Positions 34,029 through 42,262 of a stretch of 64,000 nt of DNA are shown one piece after another. The notes under the pieces are model-generated. The model searched no databases. It had not been told where the DNA came from and worked only from the letters and a program-made list of their open reading frames with translations. Both the position numbers and the translations under genes were made by a program. Each line of letters opens with the position of its first letter. Positions within the stretch are counted from its first letter, which is position 1. Source of the DNA: Planctomycetota bacterium (GTDB lineage Bacteria > Planctomycetota > J058 > JAJDCP01); contig JAJDCP010000177.1 in NCBI GenBank assembly GCA_029260765.1, positions 62,001-126,000 of the forward strand, given 5' to 3'.

Positions 34029-35171
34029 CGCGTACGAGGGCAAACCACTGGTGGGCGCCGCACCGCTCCCGATGCGCGTCTCGCTCGGCTCGACGGCGAC
34101 ACCCGCCAGGCCCATCGCGAGCGCTTCGGCCCGGCGGCGCAGCTCTTCGGGCCTCGCCCGCAGAATCCGCTGCACGGGCAGCTCTTGAGATCTGCCCAAC
34201 CAGTAGCTGCGCAGCACTGCCTCGAGGGCTGCCAGAGTCAGCTTACCCGGGCGCAGCGCGCGGAACAGCGGGTGACGCCGGACCTGGGCCACCGCCTCGC
34301 GCTTGCCCACAATGATTCCCGCTTGCGGTCCACCCAGCAGCTTGTCGCCGCTGAACAGAGCGAGGTCGATGCCGGTCTGCAAGGAAGCGCGCACGACCGG
34401 CTCATCCTCGATTCCAAGTCCACTCACGTCTTCAAGGCAGCCCGAGCCCATGTCGTAGACGACCGGCAGGCCGCGTGCGCGCCCCAGCCCGACCAGCTCA
34501 GGCAGGTCGACCTCGGCCGTGAAGCCGACAACGCGGAAGTTGCTGCGATGGACCTTGAGCAGCATGCCGCTGTTCTCACCGATGGCCCGCTCATAGTCGG
34601 ACAGGCGGGTGCGGTTGGTGGTCCCCACCTCGCGCAGCAGTGTGCCGCTCTCTTGCATCACCTCAGGAATCCGGAAGCCGCCTCCGATCTCAACCAGCTC
34701 CGAGCGGCTGACGATCGCTTCTCTGCCCCGGGCGAGCGCCGCCAGGACCAACAGCGTGGCGCCCGCGTTGTTGTTGACGACCGTGCCGGCTTCGGCCCCG
34801 GTCAAGTCGCACAGCATGCGCTGCAGGCCGTCCTCGCGCTGGTTGCGATGGCCCGAGCGTCGGTCGACCTCGACGATGGTATAGGCCGCCGCTTCGCGCG
34901 CAACCGCGGCGGCGGCTTCCCCCAACGGCGCGCGCCCCAGGCCCGTGTGCAAGACCACGCCGGTCGCGTTGATGGTGTGCACCACCACGGGCCGCGTCCA
35001 GTTGCGCAGCTTCTGGCGCACCGCTTCGGCGCAGCCCTCGAGCTCGGGAATCCGTCCGGCAGCGCGCGCTTCGGCCAGCACTTCGCGCGCTGCCGCCTTG
35101 CTCAAGGCGCGTGGGAATGCGTCGCCCAGGGCTGCCAGCAAACGGTCCATGCGCGGGGGATGGGCGGACAC
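33858..35171 (-). CDS. selA: L-seryl-tRNA(Sec) selenium transferase SelA
   Basis: PLP enzyme that converts Ser-tRNA(Sec) to Sec-tRNA(Sec) with selenophosphate. The 437-residue protein has 'TINATGVVLHTGLGRAPL', 'VNNNAGATLLVLAALA', 'EIGGGFRIPEVMQESG', 'VGTTNRTRLSDYERAI' and the PLP Lys277 in 'FSGDKLLGGPQAG', all diagnostic of SelA. GTG 35171 has AGGAGG seven bases upstream, inside the end of the ferredoxin gene, and is preferred to ATG 35150. It is four bases after the NapF-type gene, so the two are co-transcribed. It implies selenoproteins in this organism; selB, selC and selD are not in the window. Confidence 0.95.
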   Translation of the reverse strand: MSAHPPRMDRLLAALGDAFPRALSKAAAREVLAEARAAGRIPELEGCAEAVRQKLRNWTRPVVVHTINATGVVLHTGLGRAPLGEAAAAVAREAAAYTIVEVDRRSGHRNQREDGLQRMLCDLTGAEAGTVVNNNAGATLLVLAALARGREAIVSRSELVEIGGGFRIPEVMQESGTLLREVGTTNRTRLSDYERAIGENSGMLLKVHRSNFRVVGFTAEVDLPELVGLGRARGLPVVYDMGSGCLEDVSGLGIEDEPVVRASLQTGIDLALFSGDKLLGGPQAGIIVGKREAVAQVRRHPLFRALRPGKLTLAALEAVLRSYWLGRSQELPVQRILRARPEELRRRAEALAMGLAGVAVEPSETRIGSGAAPTSGLPSYALRLAGKAQNLAHRLRNGEPPVFGRVQAGALWLDVRTVLPEEDAALRAVLERELGAL

Positions 35172-35175
35172 AGCG

Positions 35176-35712
35176 CTACCTCCTGATCGGGACGACGCGG
35201 ATGGCGGTCGTGGGGCAGGCCGGAGCACACAGGCCGCAGCCTGTGCAACCGGCGAGGATGCTTGGGTCTCCGGACTCGAGGATCTTGATGGCCTGGGATG
35301 GCAGCGGGCAGGCGAGCACACAGGCATGACAGCCCTGTTCGCGTCCGGTCTGGCAGGTCTCCAGCCCGACCTGCGCCCGCCCGATGCGGACCTGTTCTTG
35401 GGCCACGGGCAGCAAGGCCCCGCTGGGACACACCTCGCCGCACTTGCCACACAGCGTGCAGGGAGCGCGGTCCGGCAACAAGAAAGGCGTGCCGGTGGCG
35501 ACCTGCATGTGCTCCTGCGCGGGGATGATGCACTGCTCGGGACAGACATCCACACAGGCGCGGCAATGCTGGCAGGTCTGCAGAAAGCTCGCTTCGGCGA
35601 TGGCCCCAGGCGGACGGATCGGTCCTGTCGCTGGGGGCTCCAGCCTGGAGATCTGCTTGCGGAAACCGCGGAAAAAGCTTCCGAACAGCTCGCGCCGACT
35701 CGTCCCGCTCAT
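35176..35712 (-). CDS. NapF-type ferredoxin with four [4Fe-4S] motifs
   Basis: Iron-sulfur electron carrier or maturation factor of 178 residues. Four clusters are visible: 'CQHCRACVDVCP', 'CTLCGKCGEVCP', a variant with 'GCHACVLACP' and an upstream Cys ('ETCQTG'), and 'CTGCGLCAPACP'. The N-terminus 'SGTSRRELFGSFFRGF' resembles NapF/NapH-family leaders (Ser-Arg-Arg). NapF helps load Fe-S into molybdoenzymes such as nitrate reductase. The tight coupling to selA suggests a selenium-containing molybdoenzyme such as formate dehydrogenase elsewhere in the genome, which is inference. ATG 35712. Confidence 0.85.
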   Translation of the reverse strand: MSGTSRRELFGSFFRGFRKQISRLEPPATGPIRPPGAIAEASFLQTCQHCRACVDVCPEQCIIPAQEHMQVATGTPFLLPDRAPCTLCGKCGEVCPSGALLPVAQEQVRIGRAQVGLETCQTGREQGCHACVLACPLPSQAIKILESGDPSILAGCTGCGLCAPACPTTAIRVVPIRR

Positions 35713-35788
35713 GTTCGTGGATCTCCAGAAACAGCAGGACGCCGGCGGAACCGGCGTCTGCAAAGCTCAGCGGCCGCGCAGAGCCTCG

Positions 35789-36976
35789 TCAGTCGAAGCC
35801 CTTCGCCGCGGAGAAGTCTTTCATCAGTGTGGAGACCGCCTCGTGCTCCTGCTCGAGCCTGCTGTAGGTCTCTTTCCACTCCCAGACCTCTTCTTCGACC
35901 TCGTTGGCGTAGATCGGATTTTCCTGCAGCTCATTGTATTTGCGGTTGCAGGCTTTGATCGTCTTCAAGCCCTTATCGACGAGGCGCTGCTTGGCCTCCG
36001 GTGTCGTGGCCTTGCCGACGTCGGAATAGATCTGTTGTGCTTCTTCGAACAGCTCTCGCGCCTCTCTGAGCTCGACTGAATGGTCTTCGCCGGGTTTGAC
36101 AGTCAGCTTCTTGACCACGATGAAGCCGATCAACGCCACGATCAACACGCCCAGCCCGATGCTGATGAACATCATCGGGTTGATGCTGCTCGAACCCGTG
36201 CCGGCTGAGACCCGGGAACGACGGCGTGACGGGCTTCCACCACTGGTGCGGCTCTTCTTCCCGCTGGCGGCCCTCGAGCTCTTCTTGGCCGGCGCGCTGC
36301 TCTTGGCAGACTCGCTGCGGCCCGAAGACTTCTTCTTGGACCTCTTGCTCGACGCTTTTTCGGGGATCACGATGTCAACCTCCTCGTGGTCATCGTCGGG
36401 CAGAAGCAGGTCATCGCGGGCAGCGATGGAGGGCTTGGCTTCCAACTCTCCAGAGCCCGATTCCAGCAGCTGCAGGTCGAGATCGGAGTCGGAGAGCAGG
36501 TCGGTCTTGGTGAAGCGTCGGGTCGACTCAGCAGCTTTTTTCTTGGGCTTGCTGGCCTTGGACGCCGTCTTCGCCTTGGAAGACTTGGAGGACCTGGACT
36601 TGGTTGAAGACCGGGACTTGCGAGGTTTGTCTTCTTCTTCGGCGAGGTAACGCTGTTCGGCCTTGGTGTCGACGATGCGTCCTGAGGGAGTGCGGCGGGA
36701 GCGGACTTTGTCGCGGCTACTGCGGGCCTTCTTTTTCGTGGAGATCTTGATGTCGTCGCCGGCAGCAGCCGACTTCACCCGCCCCGAGGCAGTCTTGCGC
36801 GAGCTCTTCTTGCGGCTGGCTGCCTCGTCTGCAGCTTTCGCTTTCGCCCGTTGGGAGCTGGTCTTGGTCTTACGGGCGCTGGAGCCGGCCTTGACCCTGC
36901 CCGAGGCGGTTCTGCGCGACGCGCCGGCCGCATTCTTCGAGCGCTTGCTGTGGGAGGCAGGCACCGGTTTGGACAT
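35789..36976 (-). CDS. Lys/Ser/Arg-rich single-pass membrane protein with repeated [RK][RK]T-x-SGR motifs
   Basis: The 395-residue protein has about 265 N-terminal residues extremely rich in Lys, Ser, Arg and Ala, resembling histone-H1-like tails. It carries three copies of a motif 'RRTASGRVK', 'RKTASGRVK' and 'RRTPSGRIV'. A single membrane helix lies near 275-297 ('MMFISIGLGVLIVALIGFIV'), followed by a roughly 95-residue helical domain. The basic region could bind nucleic acid or the membrane surface, and the RRTxS motifs resemble basophilic kinase sites. FHA readers elsewhere in the window make phosphorylation thinkable but unproven. ATG 36976 follows GAGGGG. Confidence 0.75.
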   Translation of the reverse strand: MSKPVPASHSKRSKNAAGASRRTASGRVKAGSSARKTKTSSQRAKAKAADEAASRKKSSRKTASGRVKSAAAGDDIKISTKKKARSSRDKVRSRRTPSGRIVDTKAEQRYLAEEEDKPRKSRSSTKSRSSKSSKAKTASKASKPKKKAAESTRRFTKTDLLSDSDLDLQLLESGSGELEAKPSIAARDDLLLPDDDHEEVDIVIPEKASSKRSKKKSSGRSESAKSSAPAKKSSRAASGKKSRTSGGSPSRRRSRVSAGTGSSSINPMMFISIGLGVLIVALIGFIVVKKLTVKPGEDHSVELREARELFEEAQQIYSDVGKATTPEAKQRLVDKGLKTIKACNRKYNELQENPIYANEVEEEVWEWKETYSRLEQEHEAVSTLMKDFSAAKGFD

Positions 36977-37207
36977 GGTTTCCCCTCGAAGACGCGTGCA
37001 GCGGAGGCCGGATTCTATCAGCTGGTCAGCATGCGGTCAAAGGCCGTCGCGCTCGGCGATGGCCCACTGATCCAGAATACACACTGCTCCGTTGAGTAAG
37101 ACGAAGCCGGGAGGGAATTCCTGCGTGTTTTTTTGCGGGCTGCCACAGCCTTGCCCGTGGCCCTGCCCAGCGTCACAATAGCCCAGCATTTATCCGGGAG
37201 CTCCCGC

Positions 37208-37954
37208 TTGATCGAGGTATACAAGCTCTGGAAGAACTACGGCGAGCGGGTGGCGGTCGCCGACCTCAACTTCGTCGTAGAGCCGGGCGAGATCTTGGGA
37301 TTCGTCGGACCCAACGGTGCCGGAAAGACCTCGACGCTGCGGGTCATGGCAGGCATTCTGCCTCCGTCCGCCGGCTGCGTGCGGCTGTGCGGCGTGGATC
37401 TCGAGCAGAATCCCTTGCAGGCCAAGCGCCAGTTGGGCTTCGTGCCTGACACGCCCTACCTGTACGACGAGCTCAGCGTGACAGAGCATCTGCGCCTGGC
37501 GTGCCGCATCCACAAAATCGCCGCGCCTCCGCTCGATCCGCTGTTGAGCGCCCTCGAGCTCGAAGAGAGGCGGCACGACTTCCCCGATGCGCTGTCTCGG
37601 GGCATGCGTCAGAAGCTTGCGTTGGCGTGGGCGTTGGTCCATGAGCCGCGGGTGTTGATCCTCGACGAGCCGCTGACGGGCCTCGATCCGCACGGCATCC
37701 GCACGGTCAAGAAGATGCTCCGTCAACGAGCCGCCCAGGGCACCGCCATCATCATCTCATCCCATCTATTGGATATGGTGCAGGAGATGTGCTCGAGCAT
37801 TCTGATCATCGAGCGCGGGATGCAGCTGGCCCTGGGGTCCATGGCGGATCTTCTGCGCCAGGCCGGCCAGAACGCGACCCTCGAAGAGGCCTTCTTCAAG
37901 GTCACCGAGGGCGGCTCCTGGCCGGCCACCGAAGCCCCGGATCCAGGGCCTTGA
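37208..37954 (+). CDS. ABC transporter ATP-binding protein
   Basis: The 248-residue ATPase has Walker A 'GPNGAGKTST', the Q-loop region 'LGFVPDTPYLYDELSV', signature 'LSRGMRQKLALA', Walker B 'VLILDEPLTGLDP' and H-loop 'IISSHLLD'. It belongs to the DRA/ABC-2 exporter class (CcmA/NatA-like). The start is TTG 37208, seven bases after GGGAG; no ATG is available near the domain start. Its TGA overlaps the TTG start of the permease by three bases, so the two form one transporter. The substrate is unknown. Confidence 0.92.
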   Translation: MIEVYKLWKNYGERVAVADLNFVVEPGEILGFVGPNGAGKTSTLRVMAGILPPSAGCVRLCGVDLEQNPLQAKRQLGFVPDTPYLYDELSVTEHLRLACRIHKIAAPPLDPLLSALELEERRHDFPDALSRGMRQKLALAWALVHEPRVLILDEPLTGLDPHGIRTVKKMLRQRAAQGTAIIISSHLLDMVQEMCSSILIIERGMQLALGSMADLLRQAGQNATLEEAFFKVTEGGSWPATEAPDPGP

Positions 37955-39594
37955 CGGCGCTCGTATGGCTTCTCGGCATGCGCTTGAAGAACCGCGTGTG
38001 GCGGGCCGTCAAACGGCTACGCGAGCCGAAGTTCTTCATCGGCATGGCGGTCGCGGCCGGCTACTTCCTGTCGCTCGCCTTCGTCCGCGACTTCAGTGGC
38101 AACCCGGTCGGATACCTCGCCCACACCTTCACCGCCTTCCTGGTCTTCGCCCATCTGCGCGCCTGGGTCCCCTTTCCCCGCCAGCCCCGCGGTCCCGCTC
38201 TGTTCAAGCTCAGCGATGTACACCTGCTGTTCCCCGCGCCGCTCTCGCGTCCAGCGCTGCTGATCTACGCCGTGGCCGACAAGCTCCCCGGGGCCATCCT
38301 GTTCGGCCTGTTTTTCTTCTTCCTGAGCGGCTTCCAGGTCGGGGCCCTGGTCGGCTTTGCCTGTTTCACCCTGTTGATGACCCTGCACGGCACGATCGCC
38401 ACCTTCTACCGGGTGTACATCTACAAAGACGTGGCCCGTGGTCTGTTGCTGTTCGCCCCGGGTTGGATCTATGCGTTGGCGTTGCTGGCGGGTTTCGCCC
38501 TGGCCTGGCAACCGCTGCCTGCTGGGGGCGAAGGCATCTTCGAGCACGTGGGGCGCCTCGTCCAGACCCCGGGGTTGCGGGAGATCAGCTACCCGGTGCG
38601 GGCTCCTGCGCTGCTCATGCTCGGCGAAGGGGGAACGCTGCCTCTACTGGTGTGCCTCGCGCAGGTCGGACTGTACCTGCTCTGGCTCGTGCGGCTGGAT
38701 GTGCATTTTGAGGAGTGGGCGGTGCGGCGCGCCGAGGATCTCGCCCGCCGCAAAGCGCGCAAGGGCCCCGTGAAGTCGGCCGATGCCGGCCGCTGGAGCC
38801 CTTTCAGCCCAGGCTTGTTCGGCGGACGGAGCGTGGTGGCGGGCTTCTTCTGGGTTCGCTGGTTGGGCAAGAGCCGGCCCCGCCGCAGCCGCAGCTTTTT
38901 GATCGGACTGGCCGTGGTTCTGGCGGTCGGCTGGGCGGCACCCCGGCTGCCCGAGCCCTGGCTGCGGGCGATCGCCGAGTCGCTCCCCTTCGTGCTCGAG
39001 ATGGTCGTCATCCTGGTGCTGTTCTGGCGGCGCGGGTCCAACGTCGCCGTGCTCGATGCCATGGAGCTGCTCAAGCCGCTTCCGCTGCGCGGCTGGCAGG
39101 TCATCCTGGGCGATGTGGCGGGCGCCGCGGCTTCGGGCATGTATCCGGTACTCGGCCTGCTGGGGCTCGGGGTGGCCTTGACACCGCAGGCCAGCTACCA
39201 GCCCTTCACGTTGCTCGAGAGGCTGGGTATGGCAGGGGGGCTGGCGGGTATGCTCTTCACGATGTTCTGCGGCTTCCACGCCATCCTGTATATCCAGGCG
39301 CTCTGGTTTCCCGGGCTGGCGAAGCTACGCACCGGCCAGGAGGGGGCCGTGGGCCACAACATGCTGGTCGCGCTGGTGCGCATGGTGTTTGTGGTGGCGC
39401 TCTTTCCCGTGCCCTGCTTGCTGGGCTTCTTCACCCACGCGACCCAGATGGCCCTGTGGCGTGAGGCTCAGGTGGCTCTTCCAGTAGGTCTGGCGTGGCT
39501 CGGCTTCTGGGCGGAGATCCTGGCCCTGGTGATCTATGCCGGCTGGCTGTTCGACCGGGCGGACTTCCTGCTCGCTGGGGAGAAGCCGGCCTGA
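37951..39594 (+). CDS. ABC transporter membrane permease, putative exporter
   Basis: The 547-residue polytopic protein has roughly ten to twelve hydrophobic segments, for example 'FIGMAVAAGYFLSLAFV', 'AILFGLFFFFLSGFQVG' and 'FLIGLAVVLAVGWAA', with basic loops between the two halves (about residues 260-310). It has no recognisable substrate-specific motif. Partnership with the ATPase follows from the TTGA start/stop overlap. TTG 37951 is used; ATG 37978, which begins 'MRLKNRVWRAV', is a possible alternative. It resembles large putative ABC exporter subunits, not classical ABC-2 permeases. Confidence 0.85.
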   Translation: MTALVWLLGMRLKNRVWRAVKRLREPKFFIGMAVAAGYFLSLAFVRDFSGNPVGYLAHTFTAFLVFAHLRAWVPFPRQPRGPALFKLSDVHLLFPAPLSRPALLIYAVADKLPGAILFGLFFFFLSGFQVGALVGFACFTLLMTLHGTIATFYRVYIYKDVARGLLLFAPGWIYALALLAGFALAWQPLPAGGEGIFEHVGRLVQTPGLREISYPVRAPALLMLGEGGTLPLLVCLAQVGLYLLWLVRLDVHFEEWAVRRAEDLARRKARKGPVKSADAGRWSPFSPGLFGGRSVVAGFFWVRWLGKSRPRRSRSFLIGLAVVLAVGWAAPRLPEPWLRAIAESLPFVLEMVVILVLFWRRGSNVAVLDAMELLKPLPLRGWQVILGDVAGAAASGMYPVLGLLGLGVALTPQASYQPFTLLERLGMAGGLAGMLFTMFCGFHAILYIQALWFPGLAKLRTGQEGAVGHNMLVALVRMVFVVALFPVPCLLGFFTHATQMALWREAQVALPVGLAWLGFWAEILALVIYAGWLFDRADFLLAGEKPA

Positions 39595-39666
39595 GGTTCG
39601 CGTGATGGCTCCACAGCTTGTCTGAGACTGTCCAACCCAACCCAACCCAGCCCGGCGGCACCCATC

Positions 39667-40548
39667 ATGTTTCGTTTCCTGGCCCGAGCCCGAGCGCGAC
39701 TTCGCAAGGCGTTGCAGACCCGCAAGCGGCCCTTCGCGAAGGCTCCGCCGTGGGCAGGCAAGCAGCTGGTCTTTGTCGGAGGGTTGCATCGCAGCGGAAC
39801 TTCGGTTCTGCATCGACTGCTCCGGAGCCATCCGCAGGTCAGCGGTTTCCAGCAGACCGGTGTGCCCGAGGATGAAGGGCAGCATCTGCAGACGGTCTTC
39901 GCTCCTGCGCGGAAACATGGCGGCCCGGGGCGCTTCGCCTTCGACGCGGCGGCACACCTGACCGAGGCGAGCAGGCTTGTCTCGGCGCGGAACCGGGACC
40001 GTCTGTTGTGTCAGTGGGGGCCGTATTGGGACTGGACGAAGCGCGTGCTGGCCGAGAAGTCTCCCCCCAACCTGATCCGTGCGCGATTTCTTCAGGCGCT
40101 GTTTCCGCGTGCGCGCTTCGTTTTCATCGTCAGGCATCCGATCGCAGTCTCTCTGGCGACCGTGAAGATGGCGCAAGCGACGGTTCAGGAGCTCGCATCG
40201 CACTGGTGTCACGCGCATCGCTTGTTTCTCGACGATCTCCCTCTGGTGCGAGACGCGCTGGTCATCCGCTACGAAGACCTGGCCGCAGATCGCGACGCGT
40301 ATATGGAGCAGGTCTGGCGCGCTGCGGGACTCGACAGCTTCGCGGCAAGCGAGGCGGTGGTCGACCACAACGCGAAGTACCTGGCCCAATGGCAGCACAC
40401 CCCGTCGAAGGCGCACACTGTCGAGGATCGATTTCCCTCTGAGAGCCGTCCGCTCTACGACTTCGGCTACTCCTGGCAGGCACCGTACGTCGAGCGAGCT
40501 CCGCCGGGAATGGCGTGGCCGAGGTCGGCTCGCTGTCAGCCACCGTAA
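39667..40548 (+). CDS. PAPS-dependent sulfotransferase
   Basis: Predicted transfer of sulfate from 3'-phosphoadenosine-5'-phosphosulfate to a carbohydrate, lipid or protein. The 293-residue P-loop fold has the 5'-phosphosulfate loop 'FVGGLHRSGTSVLHRLL' and the 3'-phosphate motif 'FIFIVRHPIAVSLATV', the two diagnostic elements, plus 'LVIRYEDLAADRDAYME'. The very basic N-terminus 'FRFLARARARLRKALQTRKR' may associate with membrane or anionic acceptor. ATG 39667. The acceptor is unknown; no PAPS synthesis genes are nearby. Confidence 0.88.
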   Translation: MFRFLARARARLRKALQTRKRPFAKAPPWAGKQLVFVGGLHRSGTSVLHRLLRSHPQVSGFQQTGVPEDEGQHLQTVFAPARKHGGPGRFAFDAAAHLTEASRLVSARNRDRLLCQWGPYWDWTKRVLAEKSPPNLIRARFLQALFPRARFVFIVRHPIAVSLATVKMAQATVQELASHWCHAHRLFLDDLPLVRDALVIRYEDLAADRDAYMEQVWRAAGLDSFAASEAVVDHNAKYLAQWQHTPSKAHTVEDRFPSESRPLYDFGYSWQAPYVERAPPGMAWPRSARCQPP

Positions 40549-40673
40549 CGGTGGGAGCCCGGCCGGGTCAGCGATCTTCCCCTCAAGCGCCTCTACCAGT
40601 GGGAAGACACCCAGGGAGACGCCACCTCGCCAGCAGGCGGTAGGGGAAAGCTGCCAACGCCGGAGGCGCTAGC

Positions 40674-41075
40674 TCAGCCGCCCATCAGCTTCCGCATGCT
40701 AGCAGCCAGTACCTGCAGGCCGTTGAGGGGGCGGATCATGACGGTCAGCTCGGCGACCTTCCCTTCGGGGTTGAGCGCGAACAGGTCGACACCCTGCACA
40801 CTGCGCGCCTTGCCGGTCTCGTCGGTGGCGGTCGCCTCGAATTCCATCACCGCGCCGTCCTCAGATGTGAAGTGACGCGTGTAGTGGAGATCGGGCAGCA
40901 CCTGCCCGACTCCCATCAAGATCATCCCGACGGGCAGCTTCCCCTGGGTCGGCTTGAAGAAGGCGGGGGATCGGAACGTGACGTCGTCGGCGAGCATGTC
41001 GCTGAGGGTCGAGAAGTCGCGCGCATCGACGACGCGGTGCCACTCCTTTACGAAGGCTTCGGCAGAGGGGTGCAT
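40674..41075 (-). CDS. SnoaL-like/NTF2-fold protein
   Basis: The 133-residue protein has the cone-shaped alpha+beta pattern of the NTF2 superfamily: 'FVKEWHRVVDARDFSTLSDM', 'LADDVTFRSPAFF', then beta strands 'AVMEFEATATDETGKARS' and 'GVDLFALNPEGKVAELTVMI'. Members act as isomerases, cyclases or binding proteins. The pocket residues here (Asp30-region, His-free) do not identify a substrate. ATG 41075 follows AAGGAGACCGC. It stands alone between a sulfotransferase on the other strand and the divergent MBOAT gene. Confidence 0.8.
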   Translation of the reverse strand: MHPSAEAFVKEWHRVVDARDFSTLSDMLADDVTFRSPAFFKPTQGKLPVGMILMGVGQVLPDLHYTRHFTSEDGAVMEFEATATDETGKARSVQGVDLFALNPEGKVAELTVMIRPLNGLQVLAASMRKLMGG

Positions 41076-41222
41076 GCGGTCTCCTTCTGGCTGGGGGTGG
41101 ACTCCGACGGGGCGCGAGCCCTGGGGCGGTCCCCATCACGCCTCAGCAGTATAGGCCCTTTCTGGTAGAATCGGTGCCACCGTCCTCTGCAATTCCCGCC
41201 GGTCCTCTGTATGGAGAGCCCG

Positions 41223-42167
41223 ATGACTGCCCAGCGTCTCGCATTGCTGGTCGCGCTGGGGGCTTTTGTGCTGCCACTGCTGCTCGCGCCGGTGCTGCGG
41301 CGACGCGGTGGGCTCAGGCGTTGGCTGGGGGCGGTTTTGCTGCTGGTCCTGTTGGGGGCCGGCCTTCTGGTTCCAGCCGCCGAGCCGTTGCTGGGTTTCG
41401 CGGCCTCCTTCGCCTGCGCCTGGCAGTTTCTGAAGACCTGGGACGTCGTCTCTTCTGAGGAAGACTGGCCGCTATCCGAGCTGGTCTGGTTCATCCTCCA
41501 TCCGGGCGCCCTGACCAGCGAGACCTTCCGCCGCAGCCGGCGCGCACCCTTGCGTCGGGTCTGGCGCCGCGGCGTGCTGGGGGCGGGCTTGCTCGCGGGC
41601 GGCCTCGGTCTGGTGGCCTGGTCCCTGCAGGCAGGAATCTTCGCGCACAGTTTTGCCCTCGATCATCTGCTGAAGGGCGTTGCCTTCGGTCTGATCGCTG
41701 AAGGTGCAGCGTCCTCCCAACACGCTCTCTTCAAACTGCTCGGCTGGGGGACGGTGCCGGTCATCGACGGAGCCTTCCTGGCGCGCACGCCAGCCGAGTT
41801 CTGGCAGCGTTACAACCGCTGGGTGTGCATCTGGTTGGATAAGCACGTCTTCAAACCGGCGGGGGGTCGCTCACGGATGCTGCGCGCGACGCTCTGGACC
41901 TTCCTGGTCAGCGGGCTGATCCATGAGTGGCTGTTCGCGCTGGCGATCCATCGCATCGATGGCTACCAGCTGCCCTTCTTCCTCATCCAGGGGCTGGGAG
42001 TGGTCGCGAGCCTGCCCCTGCAGCGGGTGGTGCGGCGCCGTGCCTGGGCAGGCTGGCTGGGGCGGGTGCTGACCTGGGCCTTCCTGTACGGCAGCTCCAT
42101 CCTGTTCTTCGCCAGTGGGGCCCGTGTGTTGCCTGCGCTGTTCACGGCTCCGCGCTGGTTGCCCTGA
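41223..42167 (+). CDS. MBOAT/wax-synthase-like membrane O-acyltransferase
   Basis: The 314-residue polytopic protein has about eight hydrophobic segments. The region 'GAFLARTPAEFWQRYNRW' with the invariant-type His in 'FLVSGLIHEWLFAL' matches the C-terminal core of the wax-synthase-like MBOAT group, which transfers acyl chains to alcohols at the membrane. The usual Asn/Asp partner is likely within 'FWQRYNRWVCIWLDKHVF'. ATG 41223 is chosen because GGAGAG lies just ahead of it, within the coding sequence of the alternative ATG 41211. The substrate is unknown. Confidence 0.8.
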   Translation: MTAQRLALLVALGAFVLPLLLAPVLRRRGGLRRWLGAVLLLVLLGAGLLVPAAEPLLGFAASFACAWQFLKTWDVVSSEEDWPLSELVWFILHPGALTSETFRRSRRAPLRRVWRRGVLGAGLLAGGLGLVAWSLQAGIFAHSFALDHLLKGVAFGLIAEGAASSQHALFKLLGWGTVPVIDGAFLARTPAEFWQRYNRWVCIWLDKHVFKPAGGRSRMLRATLWTFLVSGLIHEWLFALAIHRIDGYQLPFFLIQGLGVVASLPLQRVVRRRAWAGWLGRVLTWAFLYGSSILFFASGARVLPALFTAPRWLP

Positions 42168-42262
42168 TTCCCCAACGGTCGCCCAGGGCCCAGCGCTGAT
42201 GTACAATCGCCCGGTCAGGTTGCCGCCGCAAGGGCGGAAGCACGAACCAAGGGAGATCCTCC

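Noticed and set aside
39630..39656. AACCC repeats before the sulfotransferase gene, telomere-like.
   Set aside because: There are only about three units, a chance low-complexity run with no end-structure.
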